Source: Phoronis ovalis (Eukaryota; Phoronida; Phoronidae). Taken from it: DNA of 12,509 bases. Positions 1-8,363 of this stretch are shown here, in pieces. The notes below the pieces were generated by a model, which saw nothing but the letters and a program-made list of their open reading frames with translations, made no database searches and had not been told where the DNA came from. The DNA lies in assembly GCA_028565635.1 (NCBI GenBank), contig JAOXYB010044481.1, positions 1 through 12,509 on the forward strand. Reading direction: 5' to 3'. The position numbers were made by a program, and so were the translations under genes. How positions within the stretch are numbered: position 1 is the stretch's first letter; each line of letters begins with the position of its first letter.

Positions 1-238
1 TTTATATAGGGATTTAAACTCAATTTTTAACAAAAATGAATTTAAAAATACAACAAGGGTCTAAACTTAGACTAGTTAATTGCATGAATTTAGCAGAGTA
101 GAATTCCATTCCAAAACCTAAACTATCCATTCATGCAACGCAGCATGTTGACAACGTTTGCTAGACCTATAGTCTATTTACGTACAGAATAACTGCAGAA
201 GTGGAAACCGTTATGTCAACCTTAACTGTATGATTCAG
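1..238 (+). other. Intron upstream of the first visible GARNL3 exon (partial)
   Basis: No frame here continues the Rap-GAP reading. The stretch is AT-rich and ends in a usable acceptor (tgtatgattcag) with a possible branch site, cttaac, at 220-225. It is therefore read as the 3' end of an intron whose 5' end lies outside the window. Confidence 0.7.
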
Positions 239-391
239 ATATCTACGCCGTCGTCATTCATAACAGGACAGACGACAGCTATAGGCTAAACGTATATTCA
301 GATACTTCAGTGCCACTATTTGGACCACCTTTACCTTCACCTCCCTTATTTCATGATCACACAGAATTTAGAGACTTTTTACTTGTTAAAC
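239..391 (+). CDS. GARNL3: GARNL3 coding exon 1 in window: Rap-GAP domain end
   Basis: The exon enters with two bases finishing a codon, then encodes IYAVVIHNRTDDSYRLNVYS and continues to VPLFGPPLPSPPLFHDH and TEFRDFLLVK. FGPPLP followed by an acidic/aromatic stretch and DFLLVK is the hallmark of the C-terminal edge of the Rap-GAP domain family. The catalytic asparagine helix of the family lies further N-terminal and is outside the window. The donor is GTAAGT at 392, leaving one base (C) of the next codon. Confidence 0.9.
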
Positions 392-3300
392 GTAAGTTGT
401 TATATATGTGTTTTCTTTGCAAGTAATGCTTATTAACAGAGGGTAAAAAAACATTCACTTGGCACCAAAGTCAAATATATTCATATCACTTCACAGTAAT
501 TTGTAAAGATAGCTTTAACTGCTTGTCCAGCTCAGTTTGTTTCCATTTTAGTAATCAATGCAGAGAAAGCGACCTTCAACGTTCCAGTATTTTCACAGAA
601 AAGAGTTCGAACTATAGACATGTTAATACAGAATCTGTATTCGGATTACATGCCCGAATTCAGTAAATCGGTGAGTCCAATCTTAAGCATTGTTATTTAC
701 AGAGGGACTTTATACAATGAAATAGGTACGACGTCGACCAGGATAACGAGAACTTACTTTTCAAACTTCTACAACTGATTAACATAGTAATGATGGTGAA
801 AATGCTGATAATGAGGTTGATGATGATGATAATGATGATCGTAATGATGTTCGCAATTATAAAGATAATGACCACGATTATCATGACGATGATTACCACG
901 ATTATTATGATTATGATGTCGATTAAGATGATCACAGAATTATGATCGTTATTGTATTGTAGTATGGCATTGTTATCATAATAAGGCAACAATAACTGTA
1001 TTGATAAAAAATGTTATGTGAATATGACTTCGTTAAATACCTCTCATTATAATATTATTATACAATATATAAGACTTACAATATATACTTGCAGAGTATG
1101 CTCAACCGACGGGCTTTCAGTGATATCATCCCGGACCAAAATCACGGTTCAAGACGGAAAGAGGAGGCCAGACAAGCTGAGTTTGTGAGAATAGGACAGT
1201 CTTTGAAACTGAAAATAATATTAAAAGGAGATGCTCCTACCAGCATGGTGACTACCGGGTTACTCAAGCGCGAACCGTGGGTACCACAATGTATATTAAA
1301 TGACTTTGATAGTGAAATCTTATGTGGTGATTCGTGGGGAGATAAGTTAATTGTGGCCACAGATAGCGGAACTTATGTATTAGAAGGTACGTGTGTGCAA
1401 ATTAAATACATACATGCATGACAAGTACGCAAACGCGATATATGGGACAAGTCAAAACATTAAATCAGATTTCATTATTCCTAATATAAGCATTCCACAT
1501 GGTGCATGACGAATGCATTCACTAAATGACGTCAATATAAGCGCACAACTTATCACGATGCAACTCTACCGGTGAAAAATTTAGTTCTGTGGTTGTGAAT
1601 GCGGTTTGAATGACGAAATAATCAAACCAAGACTTGTACGAGTGGTCAGAGGTGTATATCCGGTATCTATCTGCTGACAAAGTGTTACGATTATACGCTT
1701 AATTTATTTGAAATAAAGTTACTTTTTATATTACAGAGGATGCCCCTCGTAGGATGATATTTGATAAGACAGTAGCTATAAAGCAAGTCAACGTGGTGGA
1801 GGCACATAGTTTACTGTTGTTTCGGGCTGATAAAGGAAAGGAAAGCAGAGTCCACGTGTTCAGACTGGCAGATTTTGAAGGAGAACAGAATGGTTGTATA
1901 ATGAGAAGTAAAAATGAATGCAAGGAGCATAAACTGGAGAAAACGAAAGGTAGACATACATAACTTACTGTGGGCGAAAAAAGATACTTAAAACTCGGGA
2001 ACTGCGAACTGTGTAATTGTGCATTATTTTGTAAAACACTGATCTTTGAATAGTGAGTAGGTTTTGGATTGTGACCGATGGCATCACCAAGTACATACGA
2101 GTAGTATACTGCTGTCATGATACTTACAGTATTCTAAGATTTTGAGAACCTTGATCCCACCCGGGGATTTCACCAGAGCAGCACACGAGTGGAAAAATAA
2201 GTCTTCATTATACAGCTGTTGCAACTGTAACCATGTTCGATTGTCTGTTAGTAAGAAGTTGTCTATTTTAGGTTGTCATATTTACGCATTAAGTCGTGCT
2301 GGAGGTAGTCACCTACGTATGGTTGTAGCTGTGGGTAAAAAACTTCAGATCTTAACATGGAAACATTCCACGGCATGGACAGCATGGTGCCAGACATGTG
2401 ATCATGATACAGTGGAAGGGTTTCAATTCGTAAGGGTAAGAAAACAGCAAATTACTGATTACAGCAGATCATTTTGAGATTTAGGATTGCTTATCCAAAA
2501 AAGCAAATTTGATGAATTTGATGAATCAGTGATATGTATATTCGATAGAACATGAACTCTCTTGAAAAGATTCACTATTTTTGGACTTAAAATAGCTGGC
2601 GAAGTTCAGATGTAACAAATATCCATCACAAGGTCTGCATCATGAAGAAGTAGCAAACTTAAAACTTAAACCTAACTCCTTTGCAACATCTTTAACAGAG
2701 ACTATAATGTCCATATGCTGTATACTATTGCATCTAATTTTCTGCATTTTTTCAGGAGCTTTCACTAGTGGACGTCCCTCAAATCATTACAATAATAGAT
2801 GGAACACGTGACGAAGACAATCAAATTTGTGTGGGTTATAAACACCAGTTCGACCTAATAAACGAGAAAAATGGAGAAACTTTGCAATTATACAGTATTG
2901 ATTCAAACAAGTGCAACTTGGTGGCAGCAATCGATATATACGAAGATGACGAGACAGAACTATTATTAAGTTACAATCGTAAGTAATTATAGATATATCA
3001 TTACTCTCAAGGCCCGTAGCTAATAGGATAAATTTTTTCGGAAAAGTAGAGTAATTAATTTTCTAAGCAGCTTATTTGATTAAACGCCTGCTGGTCGAAT
3101 ACATCACTGTACATGTATACCAACCGTCGAACATTTTTTTTTCTAACACATGTCACCTTGAATCAACAAAGCTTTGTCACGTACATTCTTTCGTAAGCAA
3201 TGTCGACAGGATTATTGATTAAGCATGTTTTCTGTTTTAGAAACGTGTCACATTCAAAAGCTTAAAGAAAAAACTTCTAAAGAATTTGACTTCAACTGGA

Positions 3301-5526
3301 ATCTCACTCCACAATCCATAGGTAAGTTTCCAATACATTGATGTAACTTCTAAAATTGACCATCTGGACAATGTTCTTCAGGAAAAATTGAAACTACGCA
3401 TCTGCAACAAGAGAAACATTGCTTACATATTCTCCATTACGCTCTACACAGCAGACATTGTTTTTTTATTATAGTAATTAAATATAAATTCAGTCCAAAA
3501 CTGAGTTACTTTTAAGTAACAATTAATTGTGTTCGGTCTTATCACGAGGTCTTCAGCAATCTTTTCTGTCATCCAAAGAACATTCTTTCTTATATTTACC
3601 ATTAAAGTTATGTTACACTTTTTTTATAGTATGTGCTTTTCCTTACATCATGGCGTTTACTCCTGATACGGTTGAAATACGTCTCATTATAAATGGTAAT
3701 TTGGTACATACAATTACCTTCCCCAACCTAACTCTCATTACGTCAAAGGTAAGCTTTTTATAATACAAATAAATACAATTCTCAAAACTTCTATGTTGGT
3801 TGCAGCATATGTACACTGTACAAGTGCACCACATTTAATCAATTATCTTAGATACATTCAATGTTATTACCTTGTTGATTGGCTAGATGGTTCATTCGAT
3901 CGCAACAAGTTTTGGTTTCGTATTAGAGAAGACACTTGTTTTCTTTTTCAGTGCGATATTTATTTTGCTTCGACAGCACGTGAGTATATACGCTCTAATC
4001 ACGTGACCAGAATAGAGAACTCGCTGTCTCCTCCATCTTCGCCATCACCACGACGTAAGTTAATGCACATATATTGGTTAAATGATACTTGTGATTAAAC
4101 TGATTGGCCTTCTAAGTCTGTTCTATTTAGCGTCTTCGATTTGAAAATATGTTTCACCTTTCTGTGTAGTATTTATTGACTGCCTTCGAATAGTTTTCGT
4201 TGATCTTATGACATTTTTTGACTTGCTTACTTTGCAAGCTTATGTTTTTCTGCCAGTCTTGCCTATGCCACCTACCGCTGACTTGATGGTGGAGCTCACA
4301 ATAACCATCAAACTGCAAAGAATGCTCACTGTGGATCCAGTATTTTAATAGGCTACTTGATTTTGAAACATGTTGAATAAAAGCAGAATTTGTTTTATAA
4401 CGTTCTTTTTCCTTACAGCTATTTCAAACACACCAATCAATATATTTAGAATCCCACTCACCTGTCTCGTGGGCCAAATTCTTCCCGACAAATCAACACA
4501 GGTTCAAACTCAACCAGCTCAGATACTTGTACCTCCTGTTTCCAATCCTCCAATGACATCAAGCCCTAGCCTAAAAAGAAGTCCGCTTATGAGAGGTCAA
4601 AGAGTGGAATGTGTCGTCGGAATAGAAACGAAGGTATGTTAACCGGTGAAGTAATTAATTGAAATGTTCGTCAAAACATTATAAATAAATCGCGTCTACG
4701 CCGAGGAGTTGCTGGATGAAACTTTCATAACGCTGCAAACTGTAGGTCGATTGGGATGCAAATGGTGTGTTAAACGCGAGCGTCTCTTCCTTTTTTAAAA
4801 AAGAGTGCAGTTTGTATAGACTACGAAAACATAAAATCAAACTATGTCTAGCTCAAACTTACATTACCCTAGGTTCAAACACCTACATGTAGTATACAAT
4901 TACTGTCTTGTTAGCTAACAAAACATAGCCATATGGATCTGATTTTAAGTGTCATCTAATAAATGCCGGAATCAGAAACCACCGCCGTTAGCTGTAAACT
5001 TGCTTAATCAGTGAATTTTCCTTTACATTTTATTTTAAATAACACGATAACTTATACTCATGAAATGACGTTCAGTCCTGCTGAATTAAACTTTACAGCA
5101 CTAAACAGCTACGACATGAAATGTTAGTTTTACATAACAGTGGTGGTTTAAAGACTATCACCTTGAATGATCAATTATTTGTCGAATTCAAGCGATCTCA
5201 GCATATAATATACTGTACATAGTTCGTGGATATAGTTACACACAAGCGATCTCAGCATATAATATACTGCACATAGTTCGTGGATATAGTTACACACAAG
5301 CGATCTCAGCATATAATATACTGCACATAGTTCGTGGATATAGTTACACACAATTATATACAGCGTATTTGTTCTTTTTTAGGACGAGCGACGAGGCTCA
5401 AGTAGTTCAGATCGTGATTCTGGTATCCATAGCACCAAACCGAGTCAGTCCACTCCTCCTTTAAGTCCTATTCGACTTGTATACTCGTTGGAGGAAGATG
5501 ACGGTATCGAATCCGCGGTTATATGA
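239..5526 (+). CDS. GARNL3: GARNL3-like Rap-GAP/CNH protein, 3' part, 11 exons
   Basis: Joined exons 239-391, 552-670, 1095-1386, 1737-1949, 2272-2435, 2756-2978, 3241-3321, 3630-3748, 3952-4054, 4419-4633 and 5383-5526 give 607 residues and a TGA stop at 5524. All junctions are GT-AG and all phases agree. Residues 1-50 are the end of a Rap-GAP domain, with the FGPPLP and EFRDFLLVK signatures. Residues 91-135 are a basic linker (NRRAFSD, RKEEARQAEFVRIGQ). Residues about 140-455 form a CNH domain, ending in the typical CAFPYIMAFTPDTVEIR block. Residues 456-607 are a Ser/Pro-rich tail. The order matches vertebrate GARNL3 (about 1,000 residues), so roughly 400 N-terminal residues, including the catalytic part, are upstream. 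The family is predicted to stimulate GTP hydrolysis on Rap-type small GTPases, with CNH as a protein-interaction module; its biology is poorly known. Introns 3, 4, 5, 7 and 9 (308-364 bp) hold splice signals and no clear gene; a CRE palindrome in intron 3 and a possible cryptic 3' exon in intron 9 are reported under findings. Confidence 0.93.
552..670 (+). CDS. GARNL3: GARNL3 coding exon 2: post-GAP helix
   Basis: The acceptor ttccattttag precedes 552. Joined to the carried C, the exon starts LINAEKATFNVPVFSQKRVR and ends at YMPEFSKS, 40 residues. LINxEKAT...FxQKRxRTxxML follows the Rap-GAP core in GARNL3 and related Rap-GAPs and is strongly conserved. The donor is GTGAGT at 671, phase 0. Confidence 0.92.
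789..955. repeat. Degenerate GAT/AAT trinucleotide repeat in GARNL3 intron 2
   Basis: Irregular gat, aat and gac triplets run through this stretch, purest at 819-839. They keep the minus strand open as an isoleucine-rich frame (693-992), a product of the repeat and not a gene. Intron 2 (671-1094) contains nothing else I can recognise. Confidence 0.8.
1095..1386 (+). CDS. GARNL3: GARNL3 coding exon 3: linker and start of CNH
   Basis: The acceptor is acttgcag. The exon encodes SMLNRRAFSDIIPD, a charged segment (RRKEEARQAEFVRIGQSLKL) and then the first CNH strands (REPWVPQC, SWGDKLIVATDSGTYVLE). LNRRAFSD and KKEEARQAEFVRIGQ-type segments are highly characteristic of GARNL3. GDxLLVATDxGxYxL is the usual opening of CNH domains. 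The donor is GTACGT at 1387, with one base carried over. Confidence 0.93.
1737..1949 (+). CDS. GARNL3: GARNL3 coding exon 4: CNH blades
   Basis: The acceptor is ttatattacag. The exon encodes RRMIFDKTVAIKQVNVVEAH, then LLLFRADKGKESRVHVFRL, and ends KLEKTK. FDKT-x-IKQ-x-x-V-E and FRADKGK match the CNH of vertebrate GARNL3. The donor is GTAGAC at 1950, a weaker site; placing it here restores KLEKTKGCH across the junction, as in vertebrate GARNL3. Confidence 0.9.
2272..2435 (+). CDS. GARNL3: GARNL3 coding exon 5: CNH blades
   Basis: The acceptor is gtctattttag. The exon continues GCHIYALSRAGGSHLRMVVA, VGKKLQILTWKHS and VEGFQFVR. The H-x-Y-A-I/L-x...R-x-VVA-x-x-KKLxx-x-WKH pattern is a standard CNH strand pair. 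A WTAWCQTCDHD segment before VEGFQ looks like a divergent loop. The donor is GTAAGA at 2436, phase 0. The frame also stays open upstream into intron 4, but that extension has no homology. Confidence 0.9.
2756..2978 (+). CDS. GARNL3: GARNL3 coding exon 6: CNH core
   Basis: The acceptor is gcattttttcag. The exon encodes ELSLVDVPQIITIIDGT, NQICVGYKHQFDLINE and NLVAAIDIYEDDETELLLSYN. These are among the best conserved CNH segments of GARNL3 (IC-x-x-Y-x-HQFDL-x-N and AAIDVYED-type). The donor is GTAAGT at 2979, with one base carried over. Confidence 0.93.
3241..3321 (+). CDS. GARNL3: GARNL3 coding exon 7: short CNH exon
   Basis: The acceptor is ttctgttttag and the donor GTAAGT at 3322. The exon encodes 26 residues plus a split codon: QTCHIQKLKEKTSKEF and DFNWNLTPQSI. 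It is too short to stand out as an open frame, but phase and homology (DFxFxWNxxPxxI before VCAFPY) require it. The sequence between SYN and EFDFNW is much shorter and more polar than I expect in vertebrates. Confidence 0.9.
   Translation, partial: KRVTFKSLKKKLLKNLTSTGISLHNP
3630..3748 (+). CDS. GARNL3: GARNL3 coding exon 8: end of CNH
   Basis: The acceptor is cactttttttatag. The exon encodes VCAFPYIMAFTPDTVEIRLI, INGNLVHTI and NLTLITSK. The FPYxxAFTxDxxEIR block with NGNLVHT is the diagnostic C-terminal CNH motif. The donor is GTAAGC at 3749, phase 0. Confidence 0.94.
3952..4054 (+). CDS. GARNL3: GARNL3 coding exon 9: CNH exit and Ser/Pro linker
   Basis: The acceptor is ttctttttcag. The exon encodes CDIYFASTA, which closes the CNH domain, then REYIRSNHVTRIENS and LSPPSSPSPR. 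The last part has several Ser-Pro sites suited to proline-directed kinases. The donor is GTAAGT at 4055 with one base carried over. An internal donor, GTGAGT at 3980, has the same phase and would remove the whole Ser/Pro segment (see findings). Confidence 0.88.
4419..4633 (+). CDS. GARNL3: GARNL3 coding exon 10: tail with conserved IPL-LVG motif
   Basis: The acceptor is ctttttccttacag and the donor GTATGT at 4634. The exon encodes ISNTPINIFRIPLTCLVGQ, a Gln/Pro/Ser-rich stretch, then SPSLKRSPLMRGQRVECV and GIETK. The (Y/F)(K/R)IPL-x-x-LVG motif is conserved after the CNH domain in vertebrate GARNL3. The remainder appears unstructured. Confidence 0.9.
5190..5351. repeat. 54-bp minisatellite, three copies, in intron 10
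   Basis: Three head-to-tail copies start at 5190, 5244 and 5298 with unit aagcgatctcagcatataat (first 20 of 54 bases). They differ by one visible base: T in copy 1 and C in copies 2 and 3 within atactgYacat. The array ends 31 bases before exon 11, so the last intron's branch site must lie in the final copy or the short spacer. The rest of intron 10 (4634-5189) shows nothing recognisable. Confidence 0.97.
5383..5526 (+). CDS. GARNL3: GARNL3 coding exon 11: C-terminus and stop
   Basis: The acceptor is gttcttttttag. In phase 0 the exon encodes 47 residues, beginning DERRGSSSSDRDSGIHS, then TPPLSPIRLVYSLEEDDGI and ESAVI, followed by TGA. The SSSSDR segment resembles the tail of vertebrate GARNL3; the rest is divergent. 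Visible short motifs are RRGS (PKA-type), DSGIHS (beta-TrCP degron-type), TPP and LSP (proline-directed sites) and an acidic end. Confidence 0.88.
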   Translation, partial: DERRGSSSSDRDSGIHSTKPSQSTPPLSPIRLVYSLEEDDGIESAVI

Positions 5527-6405
5527 CGAAACAACACAGATTTCTAACCATGTGCTTAGGATAAAGAATTGATCGAGGAATTTACCTGATCACGTACTGA
5601 ATCGAAACAGAAACAATTGAACAGACCTTGAGGCGAGTCAGTGATATATAACCACGGAATGAAAGCCTCGTGTTTTCAAGTATTAAGAGAACTAAGGACA
5701 GATCGTGCGGATAAACTACGATCGCAGTTCTGTTTGATAGCACAATGACACGCACACAAAACCACTATATCATGTAACGCACATTGTGATACTTGGCGAT
5801 TTATCACCGAAATCATAATTTATTGAAACGACCATAATCATGTAGTAAAGAATCCAAACAGGACCCATTTTGGATATTCGTCCATTTGAGGAATTACTGA
5901 GAGAAAACGTAGGATTTTCCCGCCCAAATCTTGTACTTTATTTAAAAATATTTGCATTTCCAAATCCACAAGGATTTTACAAAGCGAAGTTATAGAAATG
6001 AAATGTACACTTTTGCATTGCACAAATTAATTGTTTTATCTCCATATTGGAATAACTGAATAGCAGTCCTACTATGCTTGATTTGACCATGCAGCAAATT
6101 TACATATGTGTGTCTATATTTGCTGTCAACATTAACGAGACAGAGTAATGTCTTATTTTATGTAACACGTAAGAGCTCGGAGGCTAAAACTGTGATATCA
6201 AAAGTTTGTAAATTGATGAATATTTTTCTTCTGTGTGTCTTGCACTTTAGCCGATATGTGTCGCTGGTTGCAGTTTTTTTTTGTAATTATTTAAACTAAT
6301 TTATTTTCAATTCTTTAAGAATTTTAAATTTAAGATGACAGTTACCAACCTCACTGTATGTTATTTGTTTTCTTTTCAACAAATAAATTATTTTTCTTTG
6401 CAACA
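5527..6405 (+). other. GARNL3: Probable 3' UTR of GARNL3
   Basis: The sequence after the TGA has no further homologous exon. It is moderately AT-rich to about 6040 and then strongly T-rich. The first canonical poly(A) signal after the stop is at 6382, followed by a T-rich tract, which would give a 3' UTR of about 0.88 kb. Later AATAAA copies at 6618, 6776 and 6869 could serve longer forms. An open stretch at 5849-5995 is treated as a finding. Confidence 0.5.
6382..6387 (+). terminator. Candidate poly(A) signal AATAAA
   Basis: First AATAAA after the GARNL3 stop codon, with the T-rich downstream element ttatttttctttgcaacatg. Use of this site over those at 6618, 6776 or 6869 cannot be settled from sequence. 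Confidence 0.45.
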
Positions 6406-7440
6406 TGTTTTTCAATTTTAATTCTAGTAGATGTGCAAATATAAAATGCCTCTTCTTTTATCGAAACATGCAGAGAAAACAGCAATATTTGGCATTTTTT
6501 TCTCGATTTATACTCGTACATAATGATAGTTTACCGCATGTTTTGTTTAGGTACATGTGTATTTGATATTACACAATTTTAACAAAGTTCCCCATTCATA
6601 ACAGTACATACGATACTAATAAATGAATTGCAATTGAAAAGGATACACAAAAAAGTGGGTTATTTGGCAAGGCAAAATCATAATATTTTGATATCATTTT
6701 TTGTCTACATCTTGAAACCTTCAATCAATCTTTCAATAGACATATTAAATGTTGTTATATTTTTAATTTGATTAAAATAAAACTTCAAAATATGTTTTGA
6801 ATGGCCCTTGTATAATAGCACAAACATTACCCAAGTCTTCGCCCAGGTCCGTGTATTATATCAATGCTAATAAATGTTTACTCAGTGCACTCCTTTCTTT
6901 TTTCTTTAAACAGCTGTAATACTGATAAACTGGCGCACCATTTGTTGAGAGACGCTTCCCAAAATAATAAAAACAAAATTTGTGTACTTTTACTAACCCA
7001 CAGATACATGTACAATTATTGTTTTGACATGGACACGTTTCTGATGTTTTATCACGTGCAATATCTGTGGCATTTTTAGTATTTCTAAAATCGAGATAAT
7101 AAGAAGAAAGGTCATCTAAGGACTTATCTTGGAATTGGCCATATAATGACTGAACCTTTTATAAGACACTATTATTATTAGTAGTATTGTACCAGGGAAA
7201 CATATGAAGTATAAAGCCGTGCTACAACTATAGTATTCAGAGTGAGCAAACAGCGTCATTATTTGCAGGTGTGATATTTCATACGGCTAAAGGATTAGCA
7301 AAACTGGTCATTTGGTCAAAAAAATTTGCTAATTGGATTAGTATGTTGTCTAATAAGCTGCCGTGAGAGCATTTCTGGAAAACCGCGTGTTTGTTTGTTT
7401 ACATAATTAGGCCTTTGTCAGGGCATTTTGCAAGCATAGG
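6406..7440. other. AT-rich intergenic DNA, no gene seen
   Basis: Contains further AATAAA hexamers (6618, 6776, 6869) that may extend the GARNL3 3' UTR. The short open frames here (such as 6864-7079) are AT-rich, show no family motif and are consistent with chance. Confidence 0.5.
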
Positions 7441-7448
7441 AGAAAACA

Positions 7449-7494
7449 GACGTCATTCGCGGTATTGCGGGTGCAGAATGAATGCATTATAAAG
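7449..7494 (+). promoter_or_regulatory. Possible core promoter: CRE-like site plus TATA box
   Basis: GACGTCAT at 7449-7456 keeps seven of eight positions of the CRE palindrome, and TATAAAG lies at 7488-7494. Initiation would be near 7515-7525. About 250 bp downstream is a strong splice donor (catGTAAGT, cut after 7769), as expected for a first non-coding exon. This is inferred from motifs alone, and several upstream ATGs would lie in the leader. Confidence 0.2.
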
Positions 7495-8363
7495 TGCGTT
7501 TGTAGAACAAAACAAGAAATTTCAGAGCTGTCAGACCAAAAAGTTCAATTTAATTATTTGCTAATGAGTTGCAGAAAACCGTACACATTTAATTTTTGAT
7601 TTAATTTTTGAATCATCCCTGTTAAAAGAGGAAGTAACCCTTAGTCTGAACTTTTCAATGTTTACTTTGAAACCCGGTACTGGCAACAAATATCTTGAAC
7701 GAACTGTTAACAGAGAAGAGTCATTTGGAAAACTACTGTATAGAATGTATTATCACAAGGACACTTCATGTAAGTAAAGTGCTTGTAGACCACCGCGGTG
7801 CAAAGACACATACATCATCAATTAAAAGTTTTTATGGACCAGAGGATAAAACTTGTTTATTCTTATCATCCGCACGTGAATTAAAAACAACGTAATCACA
7901 TACTGCGAATTCATTTAAACCATAGGAAAACGAGGATTGTACAACGGCATTGATACATCAGTTTTACAAATAATTTCCACAATATAAGAATATACAAGGA
8001 CTTTGGTACCAGAAAGGAAGGATTAGCTGGATCATCGAATTCTTTATTTAACTAATCATCGCAGCATTTTTATCAAACATTGCATATCAGATTTTGAATT
8101 TGAATGATTTTTGTCACGTTTTGCAATATTGCGTCATCATGCGTTTTAAGATTTCTTAATATGTACATCCAACATGTTCTAGATTATCGATATACAGTGA
8201 TGTTAGCCACTTTGCAATAATTATCATTGCTTTATTTTTTATTTATTGACTTATAATATTTTTGGAAGACATCAAGATTTATTCTCTATTATCCAACGTA
8301 TTTTTGACAAAAATTGGATTAATTTGATTTGCTGTTTATTGAATACAGAAACTGTGAATAGTA

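Noticed and set aside
693-992. 99-codon minus-strand frame rich in isoleucine
   Set aside because: It is the reverse reading of the degenerate GAT/AAT repeat in intron 2; composition is dictated by the repeat.
1142-1360. Minus-strand frame of 72 codons
   Set aside because: Lies antisense to GARNL3 exon 3, which has clear homology; it is a shadow.
2142-2271. In-frame upstream extension of exon 5 into intron 4
   Set aside because: The frame is open but has no similarity to GARNL3, and splicing 1949 to 2272 restores the expected KLEKTKGCH junction.
3643-3834. Minus-strand frame of 63 codons
   Set aside because: Antisense to exon 8 and its flanking intron, with no motif of its own.
4370-4418. 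ATG with a signal-peptide-like run (FITFFFLTA) leading into exon 10
   Set aside because: The Phe/Leu run is the polypyrimidine tract of the acceptor read as codons; exon 10 begins at 4419.
5512-5523. C-terminal ESAVI as a PDZ-binding motif
   Set aside because: Class I PDZ ligands need Ser/Thr at the third residue from the end; here that residue is Ala.
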